DNA from: Fennellomyces sp. T-0311 | Taxonomy: Eukaryota; Mucoromycota; Mucoromycetes; Mucorales; Lichtheimiaceae | Assembly: GCA_025266875.1 (NCBI GenBank) | Contig: JALLLT010000033.1 | Location: 372,001-436,000 of the forward strand | Length of the DNA stretch: 64,000 bases | Reading direction: 5' to 3' | In this document: positions 24,201-35,129 of the stretch, piece by piece | Layout: the number at the start of each line of letters is the position of its first letter | Position numbering within the stretch: position 1 is the stretch's first letter | The notes under the pieces: model-generated | Told to the model about the DNA's origin: nothing | Database searches by the model: none | The model's input: only the letters and a program-made list of their open reading frames with translations | Position numbers and translations under genes: made by a program

Positions 24201-27200
24201 TACGTACTATACTTATAGTATGGTATAGCTTTGCATCTTATACTAGAGCACGGTATACGTTTGTTTAAAGCGTAATTGCATAAGGCTTTAATCAGTCAAA
24301 CTACTACAGTAATACGTGTGGCAATTTCCTGCACATTGTGTGGCAGTCAATAGAAGGACAGGTACGTTTGTGAGGAGCCGAACCATGTATAGTTCTTTTT
24401 GGTTCTTACACTTTTAGAAAAAACTGATATATAGTATTACCGAGTACTTTGTGAACTCTAGGTAGTCTGCTATATAGAAGTCCTTCAGAAGCATATTATC
24501 TAGGACATCACCAACTTTTCTTTTATTGTTTCATGCAGCTTGCTCAAATTAACTTTTAGGGCCTTTTTTGCTCTGAGGCTTTTTTTTGGGCTTGTTCACA
24601 CACAGTTCTAAGAAAGTATTCAGTTCCACCGAGCGCTGTATATGTTATCGGATGCTATATTATGACTTGTACTTCGTAATTCGCTTGATATAGATGGTAT
24701 TCAAGATATATTACGTATACATTTATTAGATATCTGTGGTGAAACATTTGATTTCGTTTCATGGACATGCTTTCGGTTATCAAGATAAAACTGATTTTCA
24801 TTTTCGAGTCTCGCAAAAATTTCTTCATGAGAAGCCAAGCGCAATGCAAATAATTGTGGATGTTCGAGCTAATAAGTATATGCGTCTATTAATTAAAATC
24901 AATCTATCGCCGACGAATGTTGCTCTGGATGGACTTTGATGACTTTTTTTTATATTTTTTGTGATGATATGACCACAAATCATTTGAACATTTGAACTTC
25001 GCTTGCTGTTTATCAGGGTGACTCTTCTAAACTTCCTACCAGGCGTATCCCTAACAGTTTCATATGTCAATATATAGCTTATGTGAGAATTCCATCACAC
25101 GGCCATAGCATTGAAGAGTACCATGACTTGCTATATTTTCTTCCATTAAGGCGTTCTTAGAATACTTGTCCTACCACGTATACGCGCGTTTCCCTAATAG
25201 TGAGATTCAGATCGATGAGATGTAACACAGGTAACTCGTGATGGTCAAACGCTGTTACATTTTGCCTTCCATACATTTATCAGGAGCGCTTCGATCATTA
25301 TTCATCTTGTGCGAAAAATATGAGAGATCTCAAAAACGAAATTCAGATAATGATTACGAGTTATCATCATGCTACATTTTTACATTGAAGTTTTTTTATA
25401 AGATAGCTAGCTGCTTCTGGAAGATATATAAAGGTGGAAGGAAATCGAGATCTCGGATCCACTGTTTTTGGTAAATCAAAATATATTTTGTTTTTGTTAC
25501 TGATGCTGTAAAAGTTACAAAGATAATATTCACCAAACAATCGCCGTTAAACACAAATCGAGCATTCATTGTGAAGTCTTTGGGCGACGTCCTCAATAGA
25601 AATACTATCCAAAGGGAGCCCTTTTTACTTCATGTGAATACATAAAGGCTTTCTCATGTTAGCATATCTTTAAAAGCAACAGTCGATATATCATTCACAC
25701 GCGCTTAAGAACACATATATCCGCTTACGGCGCCAGTCTGAGCGACATACTGGAACCTTTATGCGTTGCTGTCATGTTGCGTGATCAAATTGGCTATAGA
25801 AAGCGTTACTTATGTACATTATATCTTCCTTACATACACCGCTTCTTTGTTGTACGATGATCAGGTATACAACATGCGGCTTTGGCCACTGTGAATAACG
25901 CAAAAAGTGACGGAAAACATACGTATTCTGGAACATAAACCTTTTGACAAAGGCGATATATTCTGTGCAAACGACACTATATAAAGGAGTGTACCGTATT
26001 GGTTCATTGATGCTAGAAAAAAGTGGAGGAAAAGTAAGCGTTGTGGTAAATAATCAGTTTTTCCAAAAATAACCATTGACTTTATATACCAACCATCGTC
26101 CGATTAAAAAAAACCCTTGTCGTTGGTAAGTACAGATGGATATTCTGACTGATTTGACAGAAAATGATTATGAAGCCCTTTTCATAATTGGGTGCTCTGT
26201 ATCCTCTAGAAACCGTCTTCACTGAGACATCAGCGCACGCACGACCCGACCTTTCTGTGGGCCCAGCCGAAAGAAAGACCTGGTACTTTGACTTTTAAAT
26301 CTATATAACCGTGCCCCATATTTTGGAAAGAACGGAATAAAAAAAAGCTCTCAACTCTCCGGATACTCTTCAGTTTCGCTCTTAAAAAGCCTTTCTAAGG
26401 TTTATACCATGTAACGATGCTAAACCATGCGGCTTAGTAGTCGTGATACAACGATCTTACTCGAGGGATGTTAGTTTCTTTTTTCTTGAATTCTTGTGAA
26501 GCCAGTCGTCTTTATGAAGAAACATCAGTAGTAATTGAAGGCTCTCAGTTATTTCTCAAGTGAACAGCTCTGACTTTCCTGGTGGTTAAAGGATCAATAG
26601 TAAAATCATTTTCGGATAAAAACGCAGTATCTATCTCTTGATACGCGTAGGACCATGTGTATCTCGTGAGATATATGTGCTCGTTACTCTGTTGATGGTC
26701 GTTAGGATACGCTAAACCAATTTTAATTTATCGGGTTATCAAAACAAGAAAGCGGCGAATTCCAGAGTTACGGAAGAGTATCCTATTTTGCAATACCACC
26801 CGGAAAAATGCAAGGATACATTTGTCATACGAAAAGTACAAGGGCATATAGCTCACAAGGATATGATTTTCTCAGGAGTAAGTATACATATACATGCTGT
26901 GCATTATTTTTAGCAGTATTGTGCATATGGATGCATTCATATGTATGAATTCATTATACACCGGTACGTGGTATATCAGATCTACGATACAAAAAGCAAT
27001 CGTGTCCCTGTTTGGGAGCGGATGGAATATGGTATTACATAAGACAATCGAATGTCTTTGAGAGAGCGAATGGGTTGATATGGGACGGTCTCAAGAACGA
27101 ATACCATAAATTGAAAACGTTTCCTTTTCCGCCTGAGCCCAGGTAAACAACATTTTGTACATGTGAATGACCAAACGAGAAAAATATACATATACCAGGT

Positions 27201-27928
27201 ACAATTACATTTGAAAGAGTACAAAGTCAATGAGTATACCTGCCGTATGATCCAGTCATGGAAACAACGGTTGCACTATAAAAAGATTGTTTTCAGTTAT
27301 CATAGCTTCGGTTCAAGATAAAAGTTGGGTAAGCAAGGTTATCTCGGAAACACAAAGTGTAATAATCAAGGAGCACCGTTGTTGGACTGCATACATTGCA
27401 GGTTGCCATTGTCAAATCAACGGGAGACGTCTGCGCCCACGTGCAGATGCACGTAAATATACGATGCTTTTTTTTTCTCAGTGAGAAAAAAAATCGTATT
27501 TTGGCTTTGAAAGGTGTTCTTTTAAGGGCTGGTTGGGTGATGATAAACGAACCCTGAATTGACAATTTCGGATGTCTGGGAGAGCGGAGAAGATTGTTCT
27601 AGGCGGCATTACAGTACGCCAGGAAAGTTCAAAGTTTCCTAATTCGTTTTGCACAACCTGGGACAATCTGACGGCGGGACCCGCATCCCTTGTTATCTCT
27701 TTTTTGGTCAACTTTTGGCAGTTCATGTTGTATTGGTTCACATGTCCAATCAAGTTTCTCCGATACTCGATTCGATACGCAGAATCCTCCCCCCTCCTCC
27801 ATAATCCATTTTTAAAATTTAAAATATGTGGTTCACACACTAAGCCATTTGTCAACGATCAAGTCATTTCTCTCTCTTTCTTTTTCATATAAATACCCTG
27901 TGGGATTTTTTTCTTAAATAATAAAGCC
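21227..27928. other. 6.7-kb gene-poor interval
   Basis: AT-rich sequence with only scattered short open frames. Patches read as protein-like but are broken: 22330-22500 (+, Asp/Glu/Ser-rich ending MFLKPLQNLSLR) and 23640-23893 (+). No complete gene, RNA gene or clear transposon could be assembled. The last 300 bp hold the nucleoside transporter promoter. Confidence 0.5.
27886..27895 (+). promoter_or_regulatory. TATA-like element of the nucleoside transporter gene
   Basis: CATATAAATA lies about 40 bp upstream of ATG 27929 and directly follows a C/T-rich tract. Position and sequence fit a core promoter. Confidence 0.4.
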
Positions 27929-29997
27929 ATGGATCCGCCACAACATTCGAGCGAGAAACACCAGCAGGAACTGGGTGCGGTAACAACCGAGAATATGGTG
28001 GTCACATCACAAGCCAGTTACTCTGGGTCCACCGATGAAAAGAAAGACGATTTGGATCAACATGCAATCGATATGAAAGATATTGACGATGACAGAGTAT
28101 CCGGAGAAGAATACGATCCAAAGGCTAAAAAGAAATTCAACTTCTCGGCTTATTACAATCGTCATATTCTGTGGTTTCAGTACGTGGGCTGTTGTGTGTG
28201 TATGGGTGCAAGAAAAAGTGAATGTGTAGAACTAACGAATCAATGATAGCTTGGGATTGTTCCTGCTCTTTACCGGCTATCTCGCGGCCGCGTTTGGATT
28301 GCAAGTACCTAAGGGTTATGATCAGGAGAACCTCGTCCTCGGCTTGATTTACGCTTTCTTCGTTCTTTACATGCTCTTCCAGCATGTCCCAATCACGATT
28401 GTCACGAAGCCGTTCTACTTTTGTGTACGTTTCGTTGGCAAACCTATCATGGCTCTCAGTCCCACAATTCGCAATTTTCTGTATGGCGGAAGCGTCCTGG
28501 CTTTGATTATTGTGGTTGTCTTTGCAATGCCGGAAACCGAACAGACAACCCGGCTCCAACGATTGATTGGCTTGTTTGGTTTATTGGTATTCCTTGCTGG
28601 AACTTGGGCGAGTTCCAAGGTAATGATAAAACGGAGATTTTATAGTGAGCAGAACTGACTTTTTTTCTCTTTCGACAGCATCGCAGCCATATTAATTGGA
28701 ACACCGTGTCAGGTGGCATCCTTCTCCAGTTTCTCCTTGGCCTGTTTGTTTTCAAGACGTCTGCTGGTCATGACCTCTTCCAATGGGTTGCTGTGTTTGC
28801 TGAAGGCTTCTTGAGCAAGGCATGGCACGGTACGTCATTTGTTTTCTCGGAAGACGTTGCGAACTCTGGCATCTTCTTCATGAACGTGGTTCCACCGATC
28901 ATTTTCTTCGCTGCTGTTGTACAGGTATGTTTGCTTACAATAAGAGACAGACATGACTGGAGAGTCTAATATCGTTGTTCTAGATGCTGTATTATATCGG
29001 TGCTTTGCCTTGGATTTTGAGTCGCTGTGCTCGTATCTTCATCAGAATACTTGGTGTCTCTGGTGCCGAATCCGTGGTTGCTATTGGCTCGGTAACGTAT
29101 ACATTTTGATTCAAGTGAGAAGGGAAGAGTTTACTTAGAAATCCAAGCATAGACTTTCTTGGGTCAAACCGAAGCACCATTGCTTGTCAGACCCGTATTT
29201 CCGAGCATGACCAAATCGGAAATTCATCAAGCCATGACTTGTGGTTTTGCCACTATTTCCGGAAGCGTCCTGTTTGCCTACATCTCCATGGGTGTCTCTG
29301 GACAAGCTCTCATCACATCCTCCATCATGTCCATCCCATGCTCACTGGCAGTTTCCAAACTTCGTTATCCCGAAACCGAAGAGCCAGTGACGAAAAATGA
29401 TGCTGTTGTCGAAGGTGATACCGAGTCGCATAATTTACTTCATGCCGCAGGTGAAGGCGCTGCTCTCGGTCTTAAGGTCGCATTGCTGGTTGTGGCCAAC
29501 TTGATTGCTATCCTTGCTCTCTTATATGCAGTCAATGCTCTGCTGACTTGGCTTGGCAATTTCTTGACGATCGAGAACCTTACCCTGGAATTCATTACTG
29601 GATACATTTTCGTTCCATTCGCATGGTTGATTGGTGCTGATACTCAAGACTTGGTGCCTGTTGGTCGTTTGATGGCTCTCAAGATCTGGGCGAATGAATT
29701 CGTTGCATACAACGAGATGCAGACAACTTATCTTGAAACCATTACCGAACGATCTCGTCTCGTTACCACTTATGCTTTGTGTGGTTTCGCCAACTTCAGT
29801 TCCAGTAAGCTTCACTTTTTATTTATATCTTGCTATGATGACTGATGAATGCTTGAATAGTTGGCATTCAGCTTGGTGGCCTTGGTGCTATTGCTCCCAA
29901 GCGGACAGGTGACATCGCTGAAATGGCAATCTCGGCGTTGATCTGCGGTAGTATCTGTACCTGGGTTTCTGCTTGCTTCGCAGGCATGCTTCTGTAA
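27929..29997 (+). CDS. Concentrative nucleoside transporter (CNT/NupC family)
   Basis: Cation-coupled nucleoside uptake carrier of the plasma membrane. Six exons (27929-28179, 28250-28619, 28679-28924, 28984-29091, 29153-29804, 29861-29997), 587 aa. The N-terminus is a charged cytosolic tail. Transmembrane segments begin at LGLFLLFTGYLAAAFG. The CNT signature is present: the gate domain SGIFFMNVVPPIIFFAAVVQ, the nucleoside-binding loop FLGQTEAPLLVRP (usual form G(Q/N)(S/T)EAPLL) and the second loop KIWANEFVAYNEM. IGIQLGGLGAIAPKR near the C-terminus also matches the family. Introns are 51-70 nt. It converges on the AC19 gene. Confidence 0.95.
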
Positions 29998-30172
29998 AAG
30001 ATATGTGTATCTATATACAATTAGTTTCTATGTAACATTAAGTACCAGTAATATATCCTGTAAGAGTTAATACTTTTTTTTTCAAAAATGAACCAAGAGC
30101 ACGTCGTTTTCAATTGATGAATAAGAAGTAAATGGAATTGAAAATGTATTTACAGTTATATGACTCTATTGC

Positions 30173-30774
30173 TTAGTTTTCTACCGAATAGTCGCCTTTC
30201 GCTAAATCCGCTTCGTATGCTTCAAGGACGACCTTGCATAATTCATTCAGACTATCAAGGCCAGTGGTCAATGCTTCGATCGCCGTGGTTTTGTCTAAAG
30301 TTGGCTACAGTGTTAAACATGCCATCCAACTAGTCGTGAAAAAGCTTTCAGTATACGTAACTGGTTGTTTGGATACGCATGTGCATTTTTGCTTCGGAGG
30401 GGTGAGGAATAGAGTAGCCGCAAAAGTCGACTTCGGGGCTGAATTGATCCAGTTAATATGACTCGTCCGCTAGAGAATATCAACAAGACCTCACTTTTTG
30501 TTAATCATGTGTCGAAGCGAATTGCCCAAGGTGTGATCTTCTTCCTTGAAACTAAACGTCATTGCAGTTTTATCTGTGTTGGCGCCTGGAACCTTTTTGA
30601 AAAAAAAATAATTAATGAATCCATTCAAATGTACTAAAAAAACAAGGGGCTTACAATGTCCAGCTTATCAATGGGACCAAATTCACTTTCGGTATCAGAG
30701 ACCTCAGCCATTTCCTCATCGACAATCTCATCGTGGTGTGTGCTGGTCGACATTGCGTCCTCGTTGCCTGACAT
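30173..30774 (-). CDS. RPC19: DNA-directed RNA polymerase I and III subunit AC19 (Rpc19/POLR1D)
   Basis: Small Rpb11-like subunit that pairs with AC40 in the assembly platform of polymerases I and III. Four exons: 30774-30655, 30592-30495, 30438-30362, 30294-30173, giving 138 aa (yeast protein about 142). An acidic N-terminal tail is followed by the Rpb11 dimerisation fold, with [18 protein letters not shown] and [20 protein letters not shown], then MRIQTT and the C-terminal helix [20 protein letters not shown]. The HTLGN and PHPSE motifs are family signatures. The first exon (40 aa) is the poorly conserved tail. Confidence 0.93.
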
Positions 30775-31187
30775 TTTTGATCGTTAAAGCGGAAAACAAA
30801 GCTGTTGAGCGGGAAGTTATGCTTCCCATTTTCGTGACGGTTCATGAAACCCGGTGGCTGAAACTTGCCTGTGGCACTAAAGCATAATTGTTGCTATAGT
30901 AACTTATTACATAGCAACTTGTTCCGTAACCATATAAACCATCGCTCTTTAGCAAAACCCGAGTGAAACGTGTAACTTTTCACATTAGAGACATTTTCTA
31001 TTGTTAGTAATATCTCTGCAGTCAACTTTTCTCCGTATGTGTATGAATTGCTACAGCAAAACAGATTGCCTCCAACAATGAATAGTGTTCCTGACTGAGG
31101 TCTTGGATTAAAGGACAATGTGTGTCGAGGTTTCGTGAGAAAGTTTGACCTATCCACTACAATCAAAAGAATCATCCCACAACTTGT

Positions 31188-31475
31188 GTAATTCGGAAGT
31201 GTCGCAAAGCTGGGAACCCGGCGGACATTTTTGAAACCTTTGCATCACTTCTGGATGTCGATTTCGATCGGCCGCTGCTTGCCATTATATTGGCAAATAG
31301 TGTAACGGAGCCAGAACCGATTAGCATGCGTAATTTTAAAAGACTGGCGTTGATACAGCTTCCTTTATTGGGGGCCGAGGATATTTCAGTAAGAGAGTTG
31401 CGAGACATTTTTCAATCCAAATATGAAAATGGTATACTGTATATGACTAGCTTTCGTACCGTGAACAGCGGCTGA
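31188..31475 (+). other. Unassigned open frame, possible exon or remnant
   Basis: About 95 codons are open on the plus strand with protein-like content (NPADIFETFASLLDVDFDRP, then MRNFKRLALIQLPLLGAEDI) before a stop at 31475. I recognise no family and found no convincing upstream exon. It may be a fragment of a degraded gene. Confidence 0.2.
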
Positions 31476-31661
31476 GCAATATTATACAGCTAGGCTATTC
31501 CACTGTTCATGACGTGTGGCCATGTCGATCAAAAAGGGAATACTGATACGTATCTCGGTAAAGAACACGATAATTATAAAAGAAGTATATGAAGATTGCT
31601 GAGGATTCGTATCCGGAAGACAAATGCAGTAATATTTAAACTTTCTCTTTTTGTTTGTAAT

Positions 31662-31811
31662 CACTGCAAATAATTTTTGTGAATGATTTTTTGAAGTGGT
31701 TAAACATAAGCTTTTAACCGCTTGAGTTGCTAAAAATGGTAGTACAAGTGGTTGAAAAGCTTATGTTTTAACCGCAGTAGTCACTTTTAACCATCGAAAT
31801 TATTTGCAGTG
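31662..31811. mobile_element. Miniature inverted-repeat element (MITE-like), 150 bp
   Basis: It begins CACTGCAAATAATTT and ends with the exact inverted complement, a 15-bp perfect terminal repeat. A second inverted pair of about 25 bp lies inside (GTGGTTAAACATAAGCTTTT against AAAAGCTTATGTTTTAACCGC). Both ends are flanked by AAT, a possible 3-bp target duplication of the kind PIF/Harbinger elements make. It has no coding capacity. The structure is seen directly; the superfamily is a guess. Confidence 0.7.
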
Positions 31812-32375
31812 AATGGATTATTATTTAAGCACCTAGTAAGATTAGAGCGGCTACATGTCATTTATCATCGCTCGTGCATTTAGTACAAAAAGTTATAAAT
31901 TTTATTTAGAAGTTATTAGAAGGATCGTGTATTTAAGGGTATAGTTAAATATGTTATGGCTAACATATTCTTGATATACTATCACCTGAATAATAATCAA
32001 TCGTGTCCCTCAACCATTCGTGTACGTTCGTTTTCAAATTTAAACACGGCTTGACGGTACCAATGCCATTTCATTCACGCCTTTTGAAATCTCCCTTTAG
32101 TGGACACCCCAATAGTTTACCTGTGATAGCCGAAGAAAAAAACACGTAATACGCTGGCCAGCCAATAATCATGTATGTATATCAAAAATATAAAAAAAAA
32201 TCAAATGAACTGTATACATATCGCCTCTAAGTCGAGTATCTGCCTTAGCGGATCGGGATAGGTGTGATAGAGAGAGAGGGTGTGTGTGGTGGTTATAGAT
32301 AGGTTAAAGGGAGGGGTTCTCGGAAAGGGCATTTTTTCGATGGATTATGTTACACTACTAAGTAGAGGGTATTTT

Positions 32376-33768
32376 TCACCGGACTCGCTGGCTGCTTTCT
32401 CTTCGAGTAAGCCCATCCTCCAAATCCGAATCGTCGTCATGCATATCCGTCAAACCGACAGCATCTTCGTTCTCCAGCAGTGTAGCTTCACTCATCAATA
32501 AATGCTCTTCCTCATCACCCCGGTTGTTGTTGCTGTTATTGCTGGCGCCAGCGCCACGTGCAATCGAATCCAAAAGGTAAACGCCAGTGAAAATGACGAC
32601 GAATCCAGAAATAAGCGAAATAACGAAAACTGGGCTTTCGACGTTGAAGCCTTGGAACAAGATCGTTGATGCGGTAATCGTGGCAGTAGTGAAGCACACG
32701 AAATAGATGGGATTCACGCTACGCATGCAAACACTCAATACCCTGCTTTTTCAAATAACCATCGCTCCAACTAAACTTACACGTTAGTAGAGAACTGCTC
32801 CAACGCCTTGTTAAAGTAGTTCATTTGAGTGACGATGCAGACGGCCACAACAATTCCAAATGCGTAGGTGGACGGATGTGTGAACTGGTTGTTTCCGGCA
32901 AAGGTGAGCTTGACGGCAATGCCAAAAGCCTTGATGGCCATAACGGAAACCGAGCCTACGAGCGAGCAGATGGACACGTAGACGAATGGGTTTCGTTTGC
33001 CGTATTTTGGGACGACCTTGTATATCATAAACAGGCTAATGACGATGACCAGCACGCAATAGATCATGAAGCCTAAAAATAGTATAGAGTGCAATCGTTA
33101 GGCTTATTTTCATTCCAGACAATCTATACTCATTTAGACTTTATACCTGGTTGGAGTGCGTAGAACAGCAGCTCGTCGATATTCTCCACGTTCTTATCCT
33201 CTGGCGCGTGCAGCACCACAATGACCGAGCCCACCACTGACAGCAAGCATCCGACCTTACCAATGGGACCAAGCGTCTCTTTCAGAAAGATGGAGGCAAA
33301 AATCGCGCTGCACATGGTAAGTTCAGTCGAAACATGTCATATTTTCATGTCAATTTCTGTAAGTTACCCTAATATAACGCTAAGAGCACCAAGAGGTGTG
33401 ACAAGAATAGCAGGTGCGAACGAGTATGCTGAAAAGTTCAATACCTCACCCACCGCCACTGCAAGTCGTCAGTATACCGTCTCTCAACCCCTGAAAAAAA
33501 GAGCGTCGTCTTACTTGTGCCCATTCCTGCCCACCATGTCCAGTTCCGAAGGTAGTGATGTTTGCCGTCTGCAGCGGATACGCCTAAAACAGATCGCGAA
33601 TCGTTAAGTCAACGTCCTTCTGCGCTTTTTTTCGTTCACGAAGCTTGGTTTATTACCATGTCGTCGTTGGGCATTAATGAGACCCTTTTTTGTAATGATA
33701 AACGAGAGACCAATGAAGACACTCGAGCTCATGGCGAGGATGAGGCCAATGTACTTGTCCTGAATCAT
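32376..33768 (-). CDS. NIPA-type magnesium transporter (DUF803)
   Basis: Multi-pass Mg2+ transporter of the NIPA/DMT superfamily, in plasma or endosomal membrane. Six exons: 33768-33657, 33583-33515, 33458-33368, 33307-33147, 33072-32781, 32718-32376; 355 aa. The N-terminal IGLILAMSSSVFIGLSFI and FIITKKGL are typical of NIPA. Next come WWAGM, then VGEVLNFSAYSFAPAILVTP and LGALSV, the family hallmark. FLKETLGPIGKVGC and the later YFNKALEQFSTNVVNPIYF also match. About nine membrane segments are visible. The last 65 residues are an acidic, Asn/Ser-rich cytosolic tail. All introns are GT-AG and 49-73 nt long. Confidence 0.93.
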
Positions 33769-34676
33769 GGCGCACGGTGCAGAAAATATATATATAAGAA
33801 AGGATCGTCAAGGAGAGGGGGGTATGCGTAGCCCAGAGTAACGAAAGGTGGATTAGAGTGTCACTGAAAGGAAGGGGGAGTACGAGGGAGGTTTAGTTGT
33901 CCAACAGCAAATAGAAATAAAAAAGGTACGCTTTGCCTAAAACAATTGGTTTTTGATCTGAAACCAGCAGAGTCTCGAAGCACCTGAAAAGCTCTTTGTA
34001 AATTATCGTTGCTATTTTTAGAAGGTGGACAGCTTCTCGGCAGGCCGCCGTCTCCCCGCGCGTCATTCCATCATATATGGCCCTTTATTAATACAGTTTC
34101 TGCTTCATCGAGAAACAGACTCGTTTTCTTCCCACAGCTCAAAGTCGCACAGTCAGCTGCCCATGTGCGTGCTATGTAACCAAGTGATGTACTTTATATG
34201 TTTCCACAACAACAAGCTCTGACACGCGCAGTGTCAACCGCCGCGGCTGGGTACCTACACACCGTATTAGGACTCTTTATAATTAGAACAGCTCACGACA
34301 AATGTCTGTTTTTGCCGATTCGACATCATCCAGCAAAAGTTCAACAGCGTGTTTTATCTATTTTTGCATTCAAGACCTATTGTCCTATTGACGACCTGGA
34401 TATGTGATTGTATGCGCATCACAACAAGAAAAAGTGACACGAACAAGTTGTGCTTCGGATCCAGATTGTCGGACCAATCGGTTGTCTTGGCAAAAAGCAG
34501 AGAAACGATCGACGTGTTTCGCGGTTGTAACATCAGAGAAAGTGACTACCTGCGCAATATAAAAACTTGTCATGATCGGTTTCGAGAACGGACTTCCAGA
34601 ATGGGATAGATAGCGATAATCTTAAGGTTTTAATATGGACCATCGAAGATTCTGCCAGCATCTATGGATTCTGTCA
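33769..34676. other. Intergenic interval
   Basis: About 900 bp upstream of the NIPA gene. Only short overlapping open frames without recognisable domains were seen. It should hold the NIPA promoter. Confidence 0.45.
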
Positions 34677-35123
34677 TCATTTAGGTGACATCAAGCCAAC
34701 TGTCATATACGTGTTTAGCCAAGAAAACATATAGGGAACTGAAACCCATATCCCCGCAGCAAGAAGGAAAAGCGAGCCTATGAAAGTCAAAACTGAGTAA
34801 AACATAAGAAACTGGTCCGATCCTATCAAAAGTGTGCGTGCCAAAACGTTTTTCATTGAAGAAAATACGGGGTAAATTGGACCTGAAAAGAAGGATTCGC
34901 ACGAGTTGTGAATAAGACTACAACTGTGGTAATGTAAGTAAAAACGACCCTCTAACCAATTTATCGACATACAAATGTATACTCCATCATCGATCACCCG
35001 TTCACAATAAAGAAAAAGGTAAACACCGCTCGCCAAAATCGGACCAATGCCACCCAAAAGAAAAACCAATTGTTTTGAAGCAGTACAAGTAAACGCAGAA
35101 ACGTTCCATGTTTTATTATACAT
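34677..35123 (-). CDS. Putative small membrane protein (118 aa)
   Basis: Two exons can be drawn: 35123-34973 and 34882-34677. The intron is 90 nt with a good donor (GTATGT) and a pyrimidine-AG acceptor (TTTTCAG). It is a multiple of three with no stop, so the unspliced frame is also open (148 codons). The protein has two strongly hydrophobic segments (about VFLLGGIGPILASGVYLFLY and VLTFIGSLFLLAAGIWVSV). No family recognised. The start ATG lies only seven bases beyond the PLD stop on the same strand, so it sits in the PLD 3' UTR. It could instead be a truncated remnant of a larger membrane protein. Confidence 0.35.
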   Translation of the reverse strand: MYNKTWNVSAFTCTASKQLVFLLGGIGPILASGVYLFLYCERVIDDGVYICMSINWLEGRFYLHYHSCSLIHNSCESFFSGPIYPVFSSMKNVLARTLLIGSDQFLMFYSVLTFIGSLFLLAAGIWVSVPYMFSWLNTYMTVGLMSPK

Positions 35124-35129
35124 TGGCGC

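Larger units (their letters stand above)
30775..32375. other. Intergenic interval with a MITE-like element
   Basis: Between the AC19 start and the NIPA stop. It contains the inverted-repeat element at 31662-31811 and an unassigned open frame at about 31188-31475, both listed separately. No other feature is supported. Confidence 0.5.

Noticed and set aside
27478..27855. 125-codon minus-strand frame upstream of the nucleoside transporter
   Set aside because: It overlaps the transporter promoter, shows no domain, and the plus strand there carries promoter-like C/T tracts and a TATA element.
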